DNA of 64,000 nucleotides from Streptomyces griseosporeus (GCF_014656055.1 NZ_BNBR01000002.1:375164-439163), one strand, 5' to 3'; counted from the stretch's first letter, positions 27,987 to 36,415 are shown. Translations and numbers: made by a program. Notes: generated by a model not told the origin, from the letters alone.

Positions 27987-29066
27987 ATGAGACCGCGTCC
28001 GAAACGGCTCCCCGCGCTCCTCCTCGGCACCGCCCTGACCGCCGCCGGCCTAGGCGTCGGCACCATCGCCTCGGCAGCCACCGGCCAGCCCGGCGACGCC
28101 GTGGCCGCCACCCACGCCGGCCACACCATGGCCGTGTCCACCCTGTCCTCCGGCGACGACCCGGACGGCGACGGCTACATCCCGGCGGTGCCGCAGGTCA
28201 CCGGCGTGACCCCGTCCACGGCCACGCCGCCGCCGCGCTACTTCCACGAGTTCCAGGCCAACTGCTCGGTCACGCACACCGCGGCGGACGACCCGATCGT
28301 CTACCCGGGGCAGCCCGGCAGGTCCCACGACCACACGTTCATGGGCAACACCTCCACGAACGCGTACAGCACCACGGCCTCCCTGTCCGGCACCACCACC
28401 ACCTGCAAGGCTCCCGCCGACGCCTCCGGCTACTGGATGCCCTCGCTCTACAACGGCGACCGGAAGATCCTGCCGGTCGGCCCGCAGACCATCTACTACA
28501 AGGCCGGCGTCACCGACTACACCAGTGTGCGGCCCTTCCCCAAGGGTCTGCGGTTCGTCGTCGGCGACCCGATGCAGAGCGCCGACGAGTTCCGCCGGCA
28601 CCGCGGTTTCGTCGAGGGCTGGGAGTGCGGCGACAGCTACTTCAACGTCGACTTCCCCGCGAGCTGCCCGAGCCGGCCCGACGTGCAGCTCAACATCCGC
28701 TTCCAGGCGCCGAGTTGCTGGGACGGCAAGTACCTCGACACGCCGGACCACAAGAGCCACATGGCCTATCCGGTGGTCAAGCCCGGCACCAACGACAACA
28801 TGTGTCCCGCCGACCATCCGGTCGCCCTGCCGATGATCGAGTTCAAGATGGCGTTCCCGGTCAACGGCGACATGTCCCAGGTGCGCCTGGCCAGCGGCCG
28901 GGGCTACTCCTTCCACTACGACTTCTTCAACGCCTGGGAGGACCGCACGCTCAAGGCCCTGGTCGACCACTGCATCGTGGGCGGCCTGCAGTGCGACGCC
29001 CGCGGGTACGACCAGACGCATCCGGAGGCGGGCGCGGTCCTGAACACCGACTACCGGCTGCCCTGA
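27987..29066 (+). CDS. Secreted DUF1996 protein
   Basis: 359 residues from ATG 27987 (GCAGGAG upstream). Signal peptide 1-31. The mature part is a DUF1996 domain: RYFHEFQANCSV, the conserved SHDHTFMGN, SGYWMPSLYNG, FRRHRGFVEGWECG, and QLNIRFQAPSCWDGKYLDTPDHKSHMAYP with several conserved His and Cys. DUF1996 occurs in fungal and actinobacterial secreted proteins beside WSC or carbohydrate-binding modules, and its activity is unknown. Position 26 bp after the discoidin-GH-A gene argues for co-transcription and a shared polysaccharide substrate. Confidence 0.88.
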   Translation: MRPRPKRLPALLLGTALTAAGLGVGTIASAATGQPGDAVAATHAGHTMAVSTLSSGDDPDGDGYIPAVPQVTGVTPSTATPPPRYFHEFQANCSVTHTAADDPIVYPGQPGRSHDHTFMGNTSTNAYSTTASLSGTTTTCKAPADASGYWMPSLYNGDRKILPVGPQTIYYKAGVTDYTSVRPFPKGLRFVVGDPMQSADEFRRHRGFVEGWECGDSYFNVDFPASCPSRPDVQLNIRFQAPSCWDGKYLDTPDHKSHMAYPVVKPGTNDNMCPADHPVALPMIEFKMAFPVNGDMSQVRLASGRGYSFHYDFFNAWEDRTLKALVDHCIVGGLQCDARGYDQTHPEAGAVLNTDYRLP

Positions 29067-29082
29067 CGGGAGCGGGTCGTCG

Positions 29083-29119
29083 CCCCGGCCGGACGCCTCA
29101 CCCCGCGAGCCGGCCGGGG
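29083..29119. terminator. Hairpin at the convergent DUF1996/enoyl-reductase boundary
   Basis: CCCCGGCCGG at 29083-29092 pairs perfectly with CCGGCCGGGG at 29110-29119. The right arm lies within the last codons of the leftward gene, so the hairpin serves best as a terminator for the rightward transcript. Confidence 0.5.
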
Positions 29120-30153
29120 CCCGCTGCCGGCAGTTCCACCGACAGGTGCGGGGCGAGCGCGTGCAGGAAGTCGGGGGCGTCGAAGGCGCGGCCGGCGGAG
29201 ACGACGCCGACGGCCCGGGTCCGGCCGGTGAGGACGCGGTCGACGGCCTCCACGACGAGCGGCGCGGTGACGGCGTAGATGTCCTGTCCGCGGGCGACGG
29301 CCCGCCGCTCCCGGCCGCCGGAGCGTACGACGACGTCGACGAGGAAGGTCTGCGCGGACCGGCCGTGGTCGTCGGCGGGGACCGGGGCCGGGGTGTCGGG
29401 GGCCGTCACATGCCGGGCCGCCGTCACCGTCATGTGGGTCCGGACCTCCGGGACGGCCAGGTGGCTGGGCACGGTGACGACGTCGGCCATGGTGAACTCC
29501 CCGACGACGGGGCTGGGGCCGACCGGGTCCGGGAACGGCCAGGTGAAGGAGGGCTGCGCGTCGTGGCGGCGTTCCAGCCGCCCTCCCGTGAACACCAGGC
29601 GGGCGTCGCCCCGTCGCTGCCGGGAGACCGCGCCGGAGGCCCGGGTCCCGGCGGTGGGGTGCCAGCTGCTCAGCGCGTAGGCCACGTCCACTTCGTCGGC
29701 CGCCGCCCAGTCGCCCATCGCCGCGGTGGCGAGGAGGTCGCCGAGGCCGCCGTAGAAGGCCATCGCCGGGACGATCAGCGCCCCCGCGGTGCGGGCGCGG
29801 TCGGCGTACCGGGTGAACGTGTCGACGTTGGCCTCGAGTTCGGCCGCCACGTCCAGATAGGGCAGGCCGGCGCGCAGGGCCGCCTCGATCAGGGGACCGG
29901 CGGTCGCCGCGAAGGGGCCGGCGCAGTTGATCACGGCGGCGGTGCCGGCCAGGGCGCGGTCGAGGGCCGCCGCGTCGTCGGCCGCCGCGGGCCGGATCTC
30001 CGCCCCGGGGCGGTGGGCCGCGAGGGCGCGCAGCTTGCCGGCGTCGCGGCCGGAGAGGACCGGGACGAATCCGCGCGCCTCCAGCTCGGCCACCACGAAC
30101 CGCCCGGTATGCCCGTACGCGCCGTACACGACCACTCTCTGTCCCGCCGCCAT
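29098..30153 (-). CDS. Saccharopine-dehydrogenase-like / trans-acting enoyl reductase family protein
   Basis: 351 residues, ATG after GGGGAGTGAGTC. The N-terminal Rossmann fold begins VVVYGAYGHTGRFVVAEL with GRDAGKL after the second strand and VINCAGPFA, the pattern of the saccharopine dehydrogenase NADP-binding family that includes mycobacterial trans-acting enoyl reductases. The C-terminal half is a substrate domain with GGLGDLLATAA. Substrate is unknown. The divergent GlxA-type regulator, separated by a short spacer with a perfect CTGTTCGAACAG palindrome, is the likely controller. Confidence 0.82.
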   Translation of the reverse strand: MAAGQRVVVYGAYGHTGRFVVAELEARGFVPVLSGRDAGKLRALAAHRPGAEIRPAAADDAAALDRALAGTAAVINCAGPFAATAGPLIEAALRAGLPYLDVAAELEANVDTFTRYADRARTAGALIVPAMAFYGGLGDLLATAAMGDWAAADEVDVAYALSSWHPTAGTRASGAVSRQRRGDARLVFTGGRLERRHDAQPSFTWPFPDPVGPSPVVGEFTMADVVTVPSHLAVPEVRTHMTVTAARHVTAPDTPAPVPADDHGRSAQTFLVDVVVRSGGRERRAVARGQDIYAVTAPLVVEAVDRVLTGRTRAVGVVSAGRAFDAPDFLHALAPHLSVELPAAGPGRLAG

Positions 30154-30164
30154 GACTCACTCCC

Positions 30165-30176
30165 CTGTTCGAACAG
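30165..30176. promoter_or_regulatory. Perfect 12-bp palindrome CTGTTCGAACAG between regulator and reductase genes
   Basis: It lies 12 bp upstream of the reductase start, overlapping its leader, in the 30154-30267 divergent spacer. A related element TTGAACGG follows at about 30184, and TGTCCG/CGGACA arms flank the regulator start. Candidate operator. Confidence 0.45.
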
Positions 30177-30267
30177 TCCTGCTTGAACGGTCAACTACGG
30201 CCATCCTGGCGGGGGCGGACACGGTCGCGTGAGTGTCCGCAACGACAACACCCATACAATTACGGAC

Positions 30268-31245
30268 ATGAGTGTGGGTGAGCGTGTGGGGACGGGGCGG
30301 CCTGGGCGGGTCGCGCTCGCGGTGACCGACGGGATGCTGCACTTCGAGCTGTCGGTGGCGTACGAGGTGTTCGGCTCGGCGCCCGACGCGGTGGACGGGC
30401 CCTGGTACGACCTGGTCGTGTGCGGCACGGACGCCGTACGGCTGGGCCGGTTCACGGTCGAGCCGGAGCACGGTCTGGACGGGCTGGCGCGTGCCGGCAC
30501 GGTGATCGTGCCCGGGTGGGCCGATGTCGACGTCGACCCGCCCGCCGACCTGGTCGACGCGGTGCGCGCGGCGCACGAGGCGGGCGCGCGGGTGGCGTCG
30601 CTGTGCACGGGCGCGTTCGTGCTGGCGGCGGCCGGGCTGCTGGACGGCCGGCGCGCGACGACCCACTGGGCGCACACCGACGTGCTGGCGGCCCGCCATC
30701 CCCGGGTCGAGGTCGATCCGGACGTGCTGTACGTCGACAACGGCAGCGTCCTCACGTCCGCGGGGAAGGCCGCCGCGGTGGACCTCTGCCTGCACCTGGT
30801 CCGGCTCGACCGCGGCGCGTCGGTCGCCAACACGGTCGCCCGCCGCCTGGTCGTGCCTCCGCACCGGGCCGGCGGTCAGGCCCAGTTCGTGTCGACGCCG
30901 GTCCCCTCCCCCGGGAACCATCCGCTCGCCGAACTCCTGCCCTGGGTGCTGGAGAACCTCGACCGTCCGCTGACCGTGGAGGACCTGGCCCGCAGGGCGG
31001 GGATGAGCTCGCGCAACCTGGGCCGCCACTTCCGGGCCGTGACGGGCTCGACGCCGCTGCAGTGGCTGCTCACGCAGCGGATCCGTCACGCGCAGGAGCT
31101 GCTGGAGACCACCGACGACACGATCGACTCCGTCGCTACGGCCACCGGCATGGGCACCGCGACGACCCTGCGGCGCCACTTCCACCGCACGGTCGGGGTG
31201 CCCCCGGACACCTATCGCCGGACCTTCCGCGCGACGGCGAGGTGA
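30268..31245 (+). CDS. GlxA-family transcriptional regulator (DJ-1/PfpI-like domain plus AraC helix-turn-helix)
   Basis: 325 residues from ATG 30268; an in-frame GTG at 30229 would add 13 residues. The N-terminal half (about 12-185) is a DJ-1/PfpI-like amidotransferase fold with the conserved SLCTGAFVLAAAGLLDGRRATTHW element. The C-terminal third carries two AraC helix-turn-helix motifs (LTVEDLARRAGMSSRNLGRHFRAVTG and DSVATATGMGTATTLRRHFHRTVG). The protein presumably senses a small metabolite and controls the divergent reductase gene. Confidence 0.9.
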   Translation: MSVGERVGTGRPGRVALAVTDGMLHFELSVAYEVFGSAPDAVDGPWYDLVVCGTDAVRLGRFTVEPEHGLDGLARAGTVIVPGWADVDVDPPADLVDAVRAAHEAGARVASLCTGAFVLAAAGLLDGRRATTHWAHTDVLAARHPRVEVDPDVLYVDNGSVLTSAGKAAAVDLCLHLVRLDRGASVANTVARRLVVPPHRAGGQAQFVSTPVPSPGNHPLAELLPWVLENLDRPLTVEDLARRAGMSSRNLGRHFRAVTGSTPLQWLLTQRIRHAQELLETTDDTIDSVATATGMGTATTLRRHFHRTVGVPPDTYRRTFRATAR

Positions 31246-31271
31246 CGCGGCGACCGGAGCCGCCGCGTCAC
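31242..31271. terminator. Hairpin terminator between convergent GlxA regulator and axeA
   Basis: A perfect 11-bp stem GTGACGCGGCG (31242-31252) / CGCCGCGTCAC (31261-31271) with an 8-base loop; the left arm includes the regulator's TGA stop. Confidence 0.7.
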
Positions 31272-31302
31272 GATGCGCTGTTCCTCGTAGGGGTCCGGGC
31301 CG

Positions 31303-31593
31303 TCAGCTCGCGGTGCAGGAGACCGTCGGCCAGGTCCAGTTGCCGTTGGGCTGGATCGTCACGCCCCAGTTGTTGCCGCTGCCGTTGGGCTTGCCCACCA
31401 GCACCTGACTGCTCGGGTAGCTGGCGCTGACGTTCCAGGTGGACAGCACCTTCGCCGGGGACGGCACGTTCATCGTCACCGTCCAGTTGCTCGACCCGGA
31501 GACGGACACGTTCAGGTTGTACCGGTCGCCCCACTGCTGACCGGCCGACAGCGTCGCGGTGCAGCTGCCGCCGCCGCCCCCGCCACCGCCGGT
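31303..31593 (-). repeat. CBM2-coding direct repeat, copy 1 (axeA)
   Basis: This 291-bp stretch encoding the axeA C-terminal module and part of its Gly linker is nearly identical to 32340-32630 in xlnB (offset 1037 bp). I see about four mismatches, among them the TGCAGG/TACAGG difference near the stop and the codon giving Gly-Asp versus Ser-Asp. The identity includes synonymous sites. Confidence 0.85.
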
Positions 31594-32310
31594 CCCGCCG
31601 CCGTCGGGTGCCACGGCCCGTCCCGTCTGCGGGGAGATCATCCCCGAGCACAGGTTCTTGGAGGCGAGCACCTGGGCGATCCGCGGGATCGCGGCGAGGG
31701 TGTTGGCGGGCCAGTCGTGCATGAGGATGACCTGCCCGCTGGTGAGCCGGCCGACGGCCTGGACGATCGCGTCGACGCTGGCGCCGTTCCAGTCCTGCGA
31801 GTCGACGTCCCAGATGATCTCGGTCAGGCCGTACTTGGCCTCGACCGTCCGCACCGTCGCGTTGGTCTCGCCGTACGGCGGACGGAACAGCTTCGGCGTG
31901 CCGCCGCCCGCCGCCGCGATGGCCTGCTGGGTCCGGGAGATCTCCGAGTCGATCTGGGCCTGGCTCAGCTGGGTGAGGTGCGGGTGGGTGTAGCTGTGGT
32001 TGCCGACCCACATGCCCGCGTCGACCTGGGCCTTGACCAGGGACGGGTTGGCGGCGGCGTACTGGCCCTCGTTGAACATCGTGGCGCGCAGCCCGTTCTG
32101 CTTGAGCGCGCTCAGCAGGGCGGACGTGTTGCCGGACGGGCCGTCGTCGAAGGTGAGGCCGACGTACCCGCTGCAGGTGGCCGCCTGCGCCGGCGGGGCG
32201 GAGCTGACGGTCAGCGTGCCTGCGGTACCTGCTGCGGTCATCGCGACGACGGCCAGTTTCGTGATCAGGGAGCGCACGGAGCGCGCTCCGGTGCGCTTGC
32301 GGATTCTCAT
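31303..32310 (-). CDS. axeA: Acetyl xylan esterase: CE4 polysaccharide deacetylase with C-terminal CBM2
   Basis: 335 residues. Signal peptide 1-44 (AQAAT). The CE4 NodB domain shows motif 1 TFDDGP (53-58, Asp55 base and Asp56 metal ligand), motif 2 HSYTHPH (105-111, His105 and His109 metal ligands), motif 3 RPPYGE (143-148), motif 4 DVDSQDW and motif 5 with His198 in ILMHDWP. A Gly-rich linker joins a family 2 carbohydrate-binding module (about 248-335). It removes acetyl groups from xylan. It starts 29 bp after the xlnB stop, the same xlnB-axeA order known from S. lividans. Confidence 0.9.
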   Translation of the reverse strand: MRIRKRTGARSVRSLITKLAVVAMTAAGTAGTLTVSSAPPAQAATCSGYVGLTFDDGPSGNTSALLSALKQNGLRATMFNEGQYAAANPSLVKAQVDAGMWVGNHSYTHPHLTQLSQAQIDSEISRTQQAIAAAGGGTPKLFRPPYGETNATVRTVEAKYGLTEIIWDVDSQDWNGASVDAIVQAVGRLTSGQVILMHDWPANTLAAIPRIAQVLASKNLCSGMISPQTGRAVAPDGGGTGGGGGGGGSCTATLSAGQQWGDRYNLNVSVSGSSNWTVTMNVPSPAKVLSTWNVSASYPSSQVLVGKPNGSGNNWGVTIQPNGNWTWPTVSCTAS

Positions 32311-32339
32311 GGGGTGGTCTCCTCCAGCCTCGTTCCGGG

Positions 32340-32630
32340 TCAGCTCGCGGTACAGGAGACCGTCGGCCAGGTCCAGTTGCCGTTGGGCTGGATCGTCACG
32401 CCCCAGTTGTTGCCGCTGCCGTTGGGCTTGCCCACCAGCACCTGACTGCTCGGGTAGCTGGCGCTGACGTTCCAGGTGGACAGCACCTTCGCCGGGGACG
32501 GCACGTTCATCGTCACCGTCCAGTTGCTCGACCCGGAGACGGACACGTTCAGGTTGTACCGGTCACTCCACTGCTGACCGGCCGACAGCGTCGCGGTGCA
32601 GCTGCCGCCGCCGCCCCCGCCTCCGCCGGT
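32340..32630 (-). repeat. CBM2-coding direct repeat, copy 2 (xlnB)
   Basis: Second copy of the near-identical 291-bp module found at 31303-31593. Sharp loss of similarity just beyond the Gly-rich linker on one side and at the stop codon on the other marks the duplicated unit. Confidence 0.85.
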
Positions 32631-33362
32631 GTCGCCGCCCGAGGTGGAGCCGAGCGTGATGTTGGAGCTGCCGCTGCTCTGGTAACCCTCGGTCGCCATG
32701 ATCATGTAGTAGTTGAAGCTGCCGAGGGGCATGCCCGCGCGGGCCCAGGCGTCGAAGTGGTTGCCGGTGGTGATGGTGCCGCCGGTCCGCCGCGTCTGCC
32801 GGACGCTCCAGTACTGGTCGAAGGTGCGCGTCCCTTCGACGGAGGGGGCGTTGTAGCGCGTCGTCTTGTAGATGTCGTAGGTGCCGCCGTCACTGGTGAC
32901 GGTGCCCATGAAGGTGCCGGTGGGGCGGTAGGTGCCCCAGTTGTCGACGATGTAGTACTCGACCAGCGGGTTGGAGGTCCACCCGTACAGGGACAGGTAG
33001 GCGTTGCCGGACGGGTTGAAGGTGCCCGAGTAGGTCACGCTGCGGCGGCCGCCGTTGCTCCAGCCCTTGCCGGCGACGAAGTTGCCGGTGTTGCGCCAGG
33101 AGGTGCTGTAGTTGCCGCCGGCGCCCATGTTCATGGACACGGTGCCGGGGGAGTCGGTCCAGAACGAGTAGTAGTAGCCGTTGTTGGTGCCGGTCTGGTT
33201 GGTCGTGACGGTCGTGTCGGCCTGCGCGGTGCCCGGCAGGGTCAGCGCGGCGACACCGACCAGGAGCAGGGTGCAGGCGCTGCTGAGGAGCAGTCGGAAA
33301 CGGCTGAACCAAGCGGGGCGGGCGCGCCCCGGGCGCGTCGGGGGTGCGGGTGCGTCGTGCAT
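32340..33362 (-). CDS. xlnB: Endo-1,4-beta-xylanase B: GH11 with C-terminal CBM2
   Basis: 340 residues from ATG 33362 after GAGGAGGAG; the open frame continues upstream to 33527 but without a good site. Signal peptide about 1-48 (PGTAQAD). The GH11 jelly roll (about 50-238) has the nucleophile Glu135 in [10 protein letters not shown] and the acid/base Glu225 in [11 protein letters not shown] Gly linker leads to a CBM2 (about 255-340). It cleaves internal xylan bonds and acts with the downstream axeA product. The mature sequence reads like S. lividans XlnB. Candidate xylan-responsive palindromes lie upstream. Confidence 0.93.
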   Translation of the reverse strand: MHDAPAPPTRPGRARPAWFSRFRLLLSSACTLLLVGVAALTLPGTAQADTTVTTNQTGTNNGYYYSFWTDSPGTVSMNMGAGGNYSTSWRNTGNFVAGKGWSNGGRRSVTYSGTFNPSGNAYLSLYGWTSNPLVEYYIVDNWGTYRPTGTFMGTVTSDGGTYDIYKTTRYNAPSVEGTRTFDQYWSVRQTRRTGGTITTGNHFDAWARAGMPLGSFNYYMIMATEGYQSSGSSNITLGSTSGGDTGGGGGGGGSCTATLSAGQQWSDRYNLNVSVSGSSNWTVTMNVPSPAKVLSTWNVSASYPSSQVLVGKPNGSGNNWGVTIQPNGNWTWPTVSCTAS

Positions 33363-33443
33363 GGGGGTCTCCTCCTCGTCGTCGTGAGGTGGACGGGGTT
33401 TGTGGAGCGTCAGTTTTGGCTTGCCCCTGTCAACTGTCAATAC

Positions 33444-33613
33444 TTTCGATAGGCATTCCGAAATATCAGTGGCAGGGTGCGCGTGGACTCTTGGTATGTT
33501 TTCCCAGCTCACAGGCGAAGCCGACAATAGACATCCCGACGATCCCGGCGCCCTTCACCGAATGGTGATCGCCCGAAGCGTCGTAACGCTCGAATCTTTC
33601 GCCGAATCTTTCG
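33444..33613. promoter_or_regulatory. CGAA/TTCG palindromes in the xlnB upstream region (33363-33680 has no gene)
   Basis: The 318-bp spacer contains TTTCG-N10-CGAAA at 33444-33463, about 82 bp upstream of xlnB, and two tandem copies of CGAATCTTTCG at 33591-33601 and 33603-33613, each a CGAA-N3-TTCG palindrome. Related CGAA-N-TTCG elements are bound by xylan-utilisation repressors such as BxlR. The tandem pair is 68-90 bp before the divergent nucleotidyltransferase start, so which promoter it serves is open. The region is AT-richer than its flanks around 33420-33470. Confidence 0.5.
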
Positions 33614-33680
33614 ACGCGGGTTCGGCCTGTGTCGGAGGGAGCGCGCCGGGTACTTGGATCCCGCTACGAAGGGAGTGGTC

Positions 33681-34340
33681 ATGGCGCAGATGGGCGACGA
33701 TCCGGCGGCCGTACGGCGTGCGGTTTCCGGAGGCCTGCGGGTGGCGACGGAGGAGCCGGCCGGGGCCGCCGAGGTGCGGGATCTGCCGGAGGACCGGACG
33801 CAGGCGATCCTGGAGGCGACCAAGCAGGTGGGCACCCTGCTGAAACAACGGGGACACCGGTTCGCCCTGGCCGGCAGCGTCGCCGCGTACGCCCATGGTG
33901 CGGGCACCAACCTGCAGCACGACGCCGACTTCTGCGTCCGCGCCGAGGACGCGGAGGCGGTGACGGAGACGCTGCGCGAGGGCGGGCTGGAGGTGCGCAG
34001 GCCTCCGGAGGACTGGCTGCTGAAGACCGAGTGCTTCGCACAGTCCGTCGACCTCATCTTCCGGCTGGCGCACCGGCCGGTCACTGCCGAGTTGCTGGAC
34101 CGCGCCGTGGAGATCCCGGTGGAGTCGGTGCGCATGCCGGTGCTGTCGGCGACGGACCTGCTGGTGAGCAAGGTGTCCGCGTTCTCGGAGCACTACTGCG
34201 ACTTCGGGGCCGTCCTGCCCTTCGCCCGGGCGCTGCGGGAGAAGATCGACTGGGCGGAGGTGCGGCGTGAGTGCGGCGAGGAGCCGATGCCCGCCGCGTT
34301 CCTCTTCCTCCTCGAACGACTGAACGTGATCGAGCCGTGA
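33681..34340 (+). CDS. Nucleotidyltransferase-fold protein (AbiEii/MNT-like)
   Basis: 219 residues from ATG 33681 preceded by GAAGGGAG; an in-frame start at 33654 is less likely. The pattern FALAGSVAAYAHG (about 59-71) followed by HDADFCVRAEDAEAV (about 79-93) corresponds to the GS and DxD elements of nucleotidyltransferase superfamily proteins, here with the second acidic pair changed to DAD. Downstream IPVESVRMPVLSATDLLVSKVSAFSEHYCDFG matches the helical part of that group. It could modify a nucleic acid or small molecule, or be a degenerate enzyme. First gene of a three-gene operon. Confidence 0.75.
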   Translation: MAQMGDDPAAVRRAVSGGLRVATEEPAGAAEVRDLPEDRTQAILEATKQVGTLLKQRGHRFALAGSVAAYAHGAGTNLQHDADFCVRAEDAEAVTETLREGGLEVRRPPEDWLLKTECFAQSVDLIFRLAHRPVTAELLDRAVEIPVESVRMPVLSATDLLVSKVSAFSEHYCDFGAVLPFARALREKIDWAEVRRECGEEPMPAAFLFLLERLNVIEP

Positions 34341-34380
34341 TCGCTGATCGGACCCCGATCTCGCCGCGGAAGGAGCTTCC

Positions 34381-34626
34381 ATGAGCAACCTGGACTACCG
34401 CGTCGCCCACCTTCGGGAACGCCTCGCGGGCGGGCCGCTGGCCGAGCTGGGGGTGCAGGTGACCGTGCACGGGGACTCGGTGCTGGTGACCGGGACCGTG
34501 CCGTCCGCGCACTGCCGCGACGAGGTGGCGCGGACGGTGGACGAGGCGCTCGAGGGGCTCACCGTCCGCTGCGACCTGGTGGTCGCGCAGGCGTCGTCCC
34601 CGGACCAGGCGGAGGAGCTGGCATGA
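34381..34626 (+). CDS. BON-domain small protein
   Basis: 81 residues, ATG after GGAAGGAGCTTCC. The single domain has the BON alpha/beta pattern: RVAHLRERLAGGPLAELGVQVTVHGDSVLVTGTVPSAHCRDEVARTVDEALEG. There is no signal peptide or lipobox, so it is a cytoplasmic BON protein rather than the usual periplasmic type. The stop overlaps the start of the phosphoesterase gene (ATGA), showing translational coupling. Confidence 0.8.
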   Translation: MSNLDYRVAHLRERLAGGPLAELGVQVTVHGDSVLVTGTVPSAHCRDEVARTVDEALEGLTVRCDLVVAQASSPDQAEELA

Positions 34627-35384
34627 TCCGCATCGCTGCCGTCGGAGACATCCACATGGGGCCGGAGAGCCAGGGCGTGCTCCGGCCCGCGTTCGAGACA
34701 CTCCCCGACTGTGCCGACGTACTGCTCCTGGCGGGTGATCTGACCCGGCACGGCACGCCCGAGGAGGCCCGGGTGGTGGCGCGGGAGATCAAGGACCTCG
34801 GGGTGCCGGTGGTGGCCGTCCTCGGCAACCACGACCACCACGACGAGCGGCCCGAGGAGGTCACCGCGATCCTCCAGGACGGCGGCGCGCGCGTGCTGGA
34901 GGGGCAGGAGACGGTGGTGGAGTGTGCCGCGGGCCGGATCGGCGTGGCGGGCACCAAGGGGTTCTGCGGCGGCTTCGCCGGGCGCAACGCCGGGGAGTTC
35001 GGTGAGCCGCTGATGAAGGAGTTCGTCCGCACCACGCGGCGGCACGCCGACAGCCTGCGGACGGCGCTGGAGCGGCTCGACGCGCAGGACTGCGCCGTAC
35101 GGGTCGCGCTCACGCACTTCTCACCGGTGCCGGACACGCTGGCGGGCGAGCCGCTGGAGATCTATCCGTTCCTCGGCAGCTATCTGCTGGCCGAGGCCAT
35201 CGACGGCGCGGGCGCGGACCTGGCCGTGCACGGGCACGCACACGCGGGCACGGAGCACGGGATGACCAGCGGTGGTGTGCGGGTGCGCAACGTGGCCCAG
35301 CCGGTGATCGGACGGGCCTTCCACGTCTACCACCTCCAGGTGCCCGAGCGGGTGGCGGCACCGGTCGGTGGGCAGGCGCACTGA
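34623..35384 (+). CDS. Calcineurin-like metallophosphoesterase
   Basis: 253 residues. Metal-binding motifs are in order: GDIHMG (8-13), LAGDLTRHG (about 36-44), VLGNHDHHDE (about 62-71), ALTHFSP (about 160-166), and VHGHAHAGTEHG (about 201-212). This is the class III phosphoesterase layout of phosphodiesterases and nucleotidases. Coupled to the BON and nucleotidyltransferase genes, suggesting that a nucleotidyl group added by the first enzyme may be removed by this one. Substrate unknown. Confidence 0.88.
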   Translation: MIRIAAVGDIHMGPESQGVLRPAFETLPDCADVLLLAGDLTRHGTPEEARVVAREIKDLGVPVVAVLGNHDHHDERPEEVTAILQDGGARVLEGQETVVECAAGRIGVAGTKGFCGGFAGRNAGEFGEPLMKEFVRTTRRHADSLRTALERLDAQDCAVRVALTHFSPVPDTLAGEPLEIYPFLGSYLLAEAIDGAGADLAVHGHAHAGTEHGMTSGGVRVRNVAQPVIGRAFHVYHLQVPERVAAPVGGQAH

Positions 35385-35400
35385 CCGGTGGGAAGACCGC

Positions 35401-35430
35401 GGCCCGGCTCCCCTCGCGGGGTGCCGGGCC
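35401..35430. terminator. Bidirectional hairpin between phosphoesterase and methyltransferase genes
   Basis: GGCCCGGCTCCCC (35401-35413) pairs with GGGGTGCCGGGCC (35418-35430) with one T-T mismatch and a TCGC tetraloop. Just beyond lies a 13-bp direct repeat TCAGGCGTCGTGG at 35448-35460 and 35470-35482, the second copy containing the methyltransferase stop codon. Confidence 0.7.
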
Positions 35431-35469
35431 TGCCGTCGCACCGGGGTTCAGGCGTCGTGGCGCCGGATG

Positions 35470-36336
35470 TCAGGCGTCGTGGTCCCAGGACGCCGGCGGC
35501 TTCACTGCCACCCGGCCCTCGTCCATGCGGAGCAGCAGCAGCGGCACGCCCGACTCCTCCAGCCACTCGTCGACCGCTCGCCTGGCCCCCTCCCACCAGC
35601 CGTAGTCGTCCAGCAGCAGGACACCGCCGGGCACCAGCCGCGGCCACAGGTGCACCAGCTCGTGCCGCGTCGACTCGTACCAGTCGGTGTCGAGGCGCAG
35701 GATGCTGATCCGGTCCGGAACGCTCCCCGGGATGGTGTCCTCGACCTTGCCGCGGTGGTAGTGGATGCGGTCGGCGGGGTAGTCCGTCTGGCCCATCGTC
35801 TCCTGGACGTCCTCCAGGGAGGCGTACGCCCAGACGCCCGCGCTGCGGGGGCTGGCCGCGAGCATCTCGGCGGCGCTGCGGCCGTCGTGCCGGCGGTCGT
35901 GCTCGCTCGGCTCGCTCATTCCCTCGAACGTGTCGTAGAGGTGCAGGTGACGGCTCGTGTCACCGGCCTCGGTGAGCGTCCTGGCCGCCGCGAGCATGCT
36001 GCCGCCGCGCCAGACACCGCACTCGACGATGTCGCCGGGGATGCCGTTGCGGACGACGTAACGCACCGAGTGGACCAGGGCGTTGAGCTTTTCGGGGGAG
36101 GTCATGGTGTACGGCTTGACCGCGCGGATCGTGGCCTTGACCGCATCGTCGTAGTCGTGCGGGAGTTCCTGCTTGGGCTTCGGAGCGGGCTTCGGTGCCG
36201 GCTTCGGCTGGGCAGTCGCAGGCCGGGCCGGCGCGCTCGCCTGCTGACCGCCGGTTCCAGGCCTCTTCTGCACACGGCGCAGCTCGTAGCCAGTGACAGA
36301 TCGCAACATATGATTGACTGCCCGACGCATCGTCAT
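35470..36336 (-). CDS. TylF/MycF-family methyltransferase
   Basis: 288 residues. A Pro/Lys/Ala linker (PKPAPKPAPKPK, about 44-56) follows a short basic N-terminus; the start could also be the ATG ten codons in. The MycF/TylF-like SAM fold is evident: IPGDIVECGVWRGGSMLAAARTL (about 98-120), HLYDTFEGMSEP, ILRLDTDWYESTRHELVHLWPRLVPGGVLLLDDYGWW, the last with the metal-binding Asp pair. These enzymes O-methylate sugars in macrolide or glycan pathways. Here it is isolated from any biosynthetic cluster, so a surface glycan target is as likely as an antibiotic. Confidence 0.87.
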   Translation of the reverse strand: MTMRRAVNHMLRSVTGYELRRVQKRPGTGGQQASAPARPATAQPKPAPKPAPKPKQELPHDYDDAVKATIRAVKPYTMTSPEKLNALVHSVRYVVRNGIPGDIVECGVWRGGSMLAAARTLTEAGDTSRHLHLYDTFEGMSEPSEHDRRHDGRSAAEMLAASPRSAGVWAYASLEDVQETMGQTDYPADRIHYHRGKVEDTIPGSVPDRISILRLDTDWYESTRHELVHLWPRLVPGGVLLLDDYGWWEGARRAVDEWLEESGVPLLLLRMDEGRVAVKPPASWDHDA

Positions 36337-36415
36337 AGCTGGCGACTATAACTGAACCGAGTCAGCTCGTTGCCCCGTTTGCGGGCACTTCCTGATCATC
36401 TGTTCGGGGGCCGGT

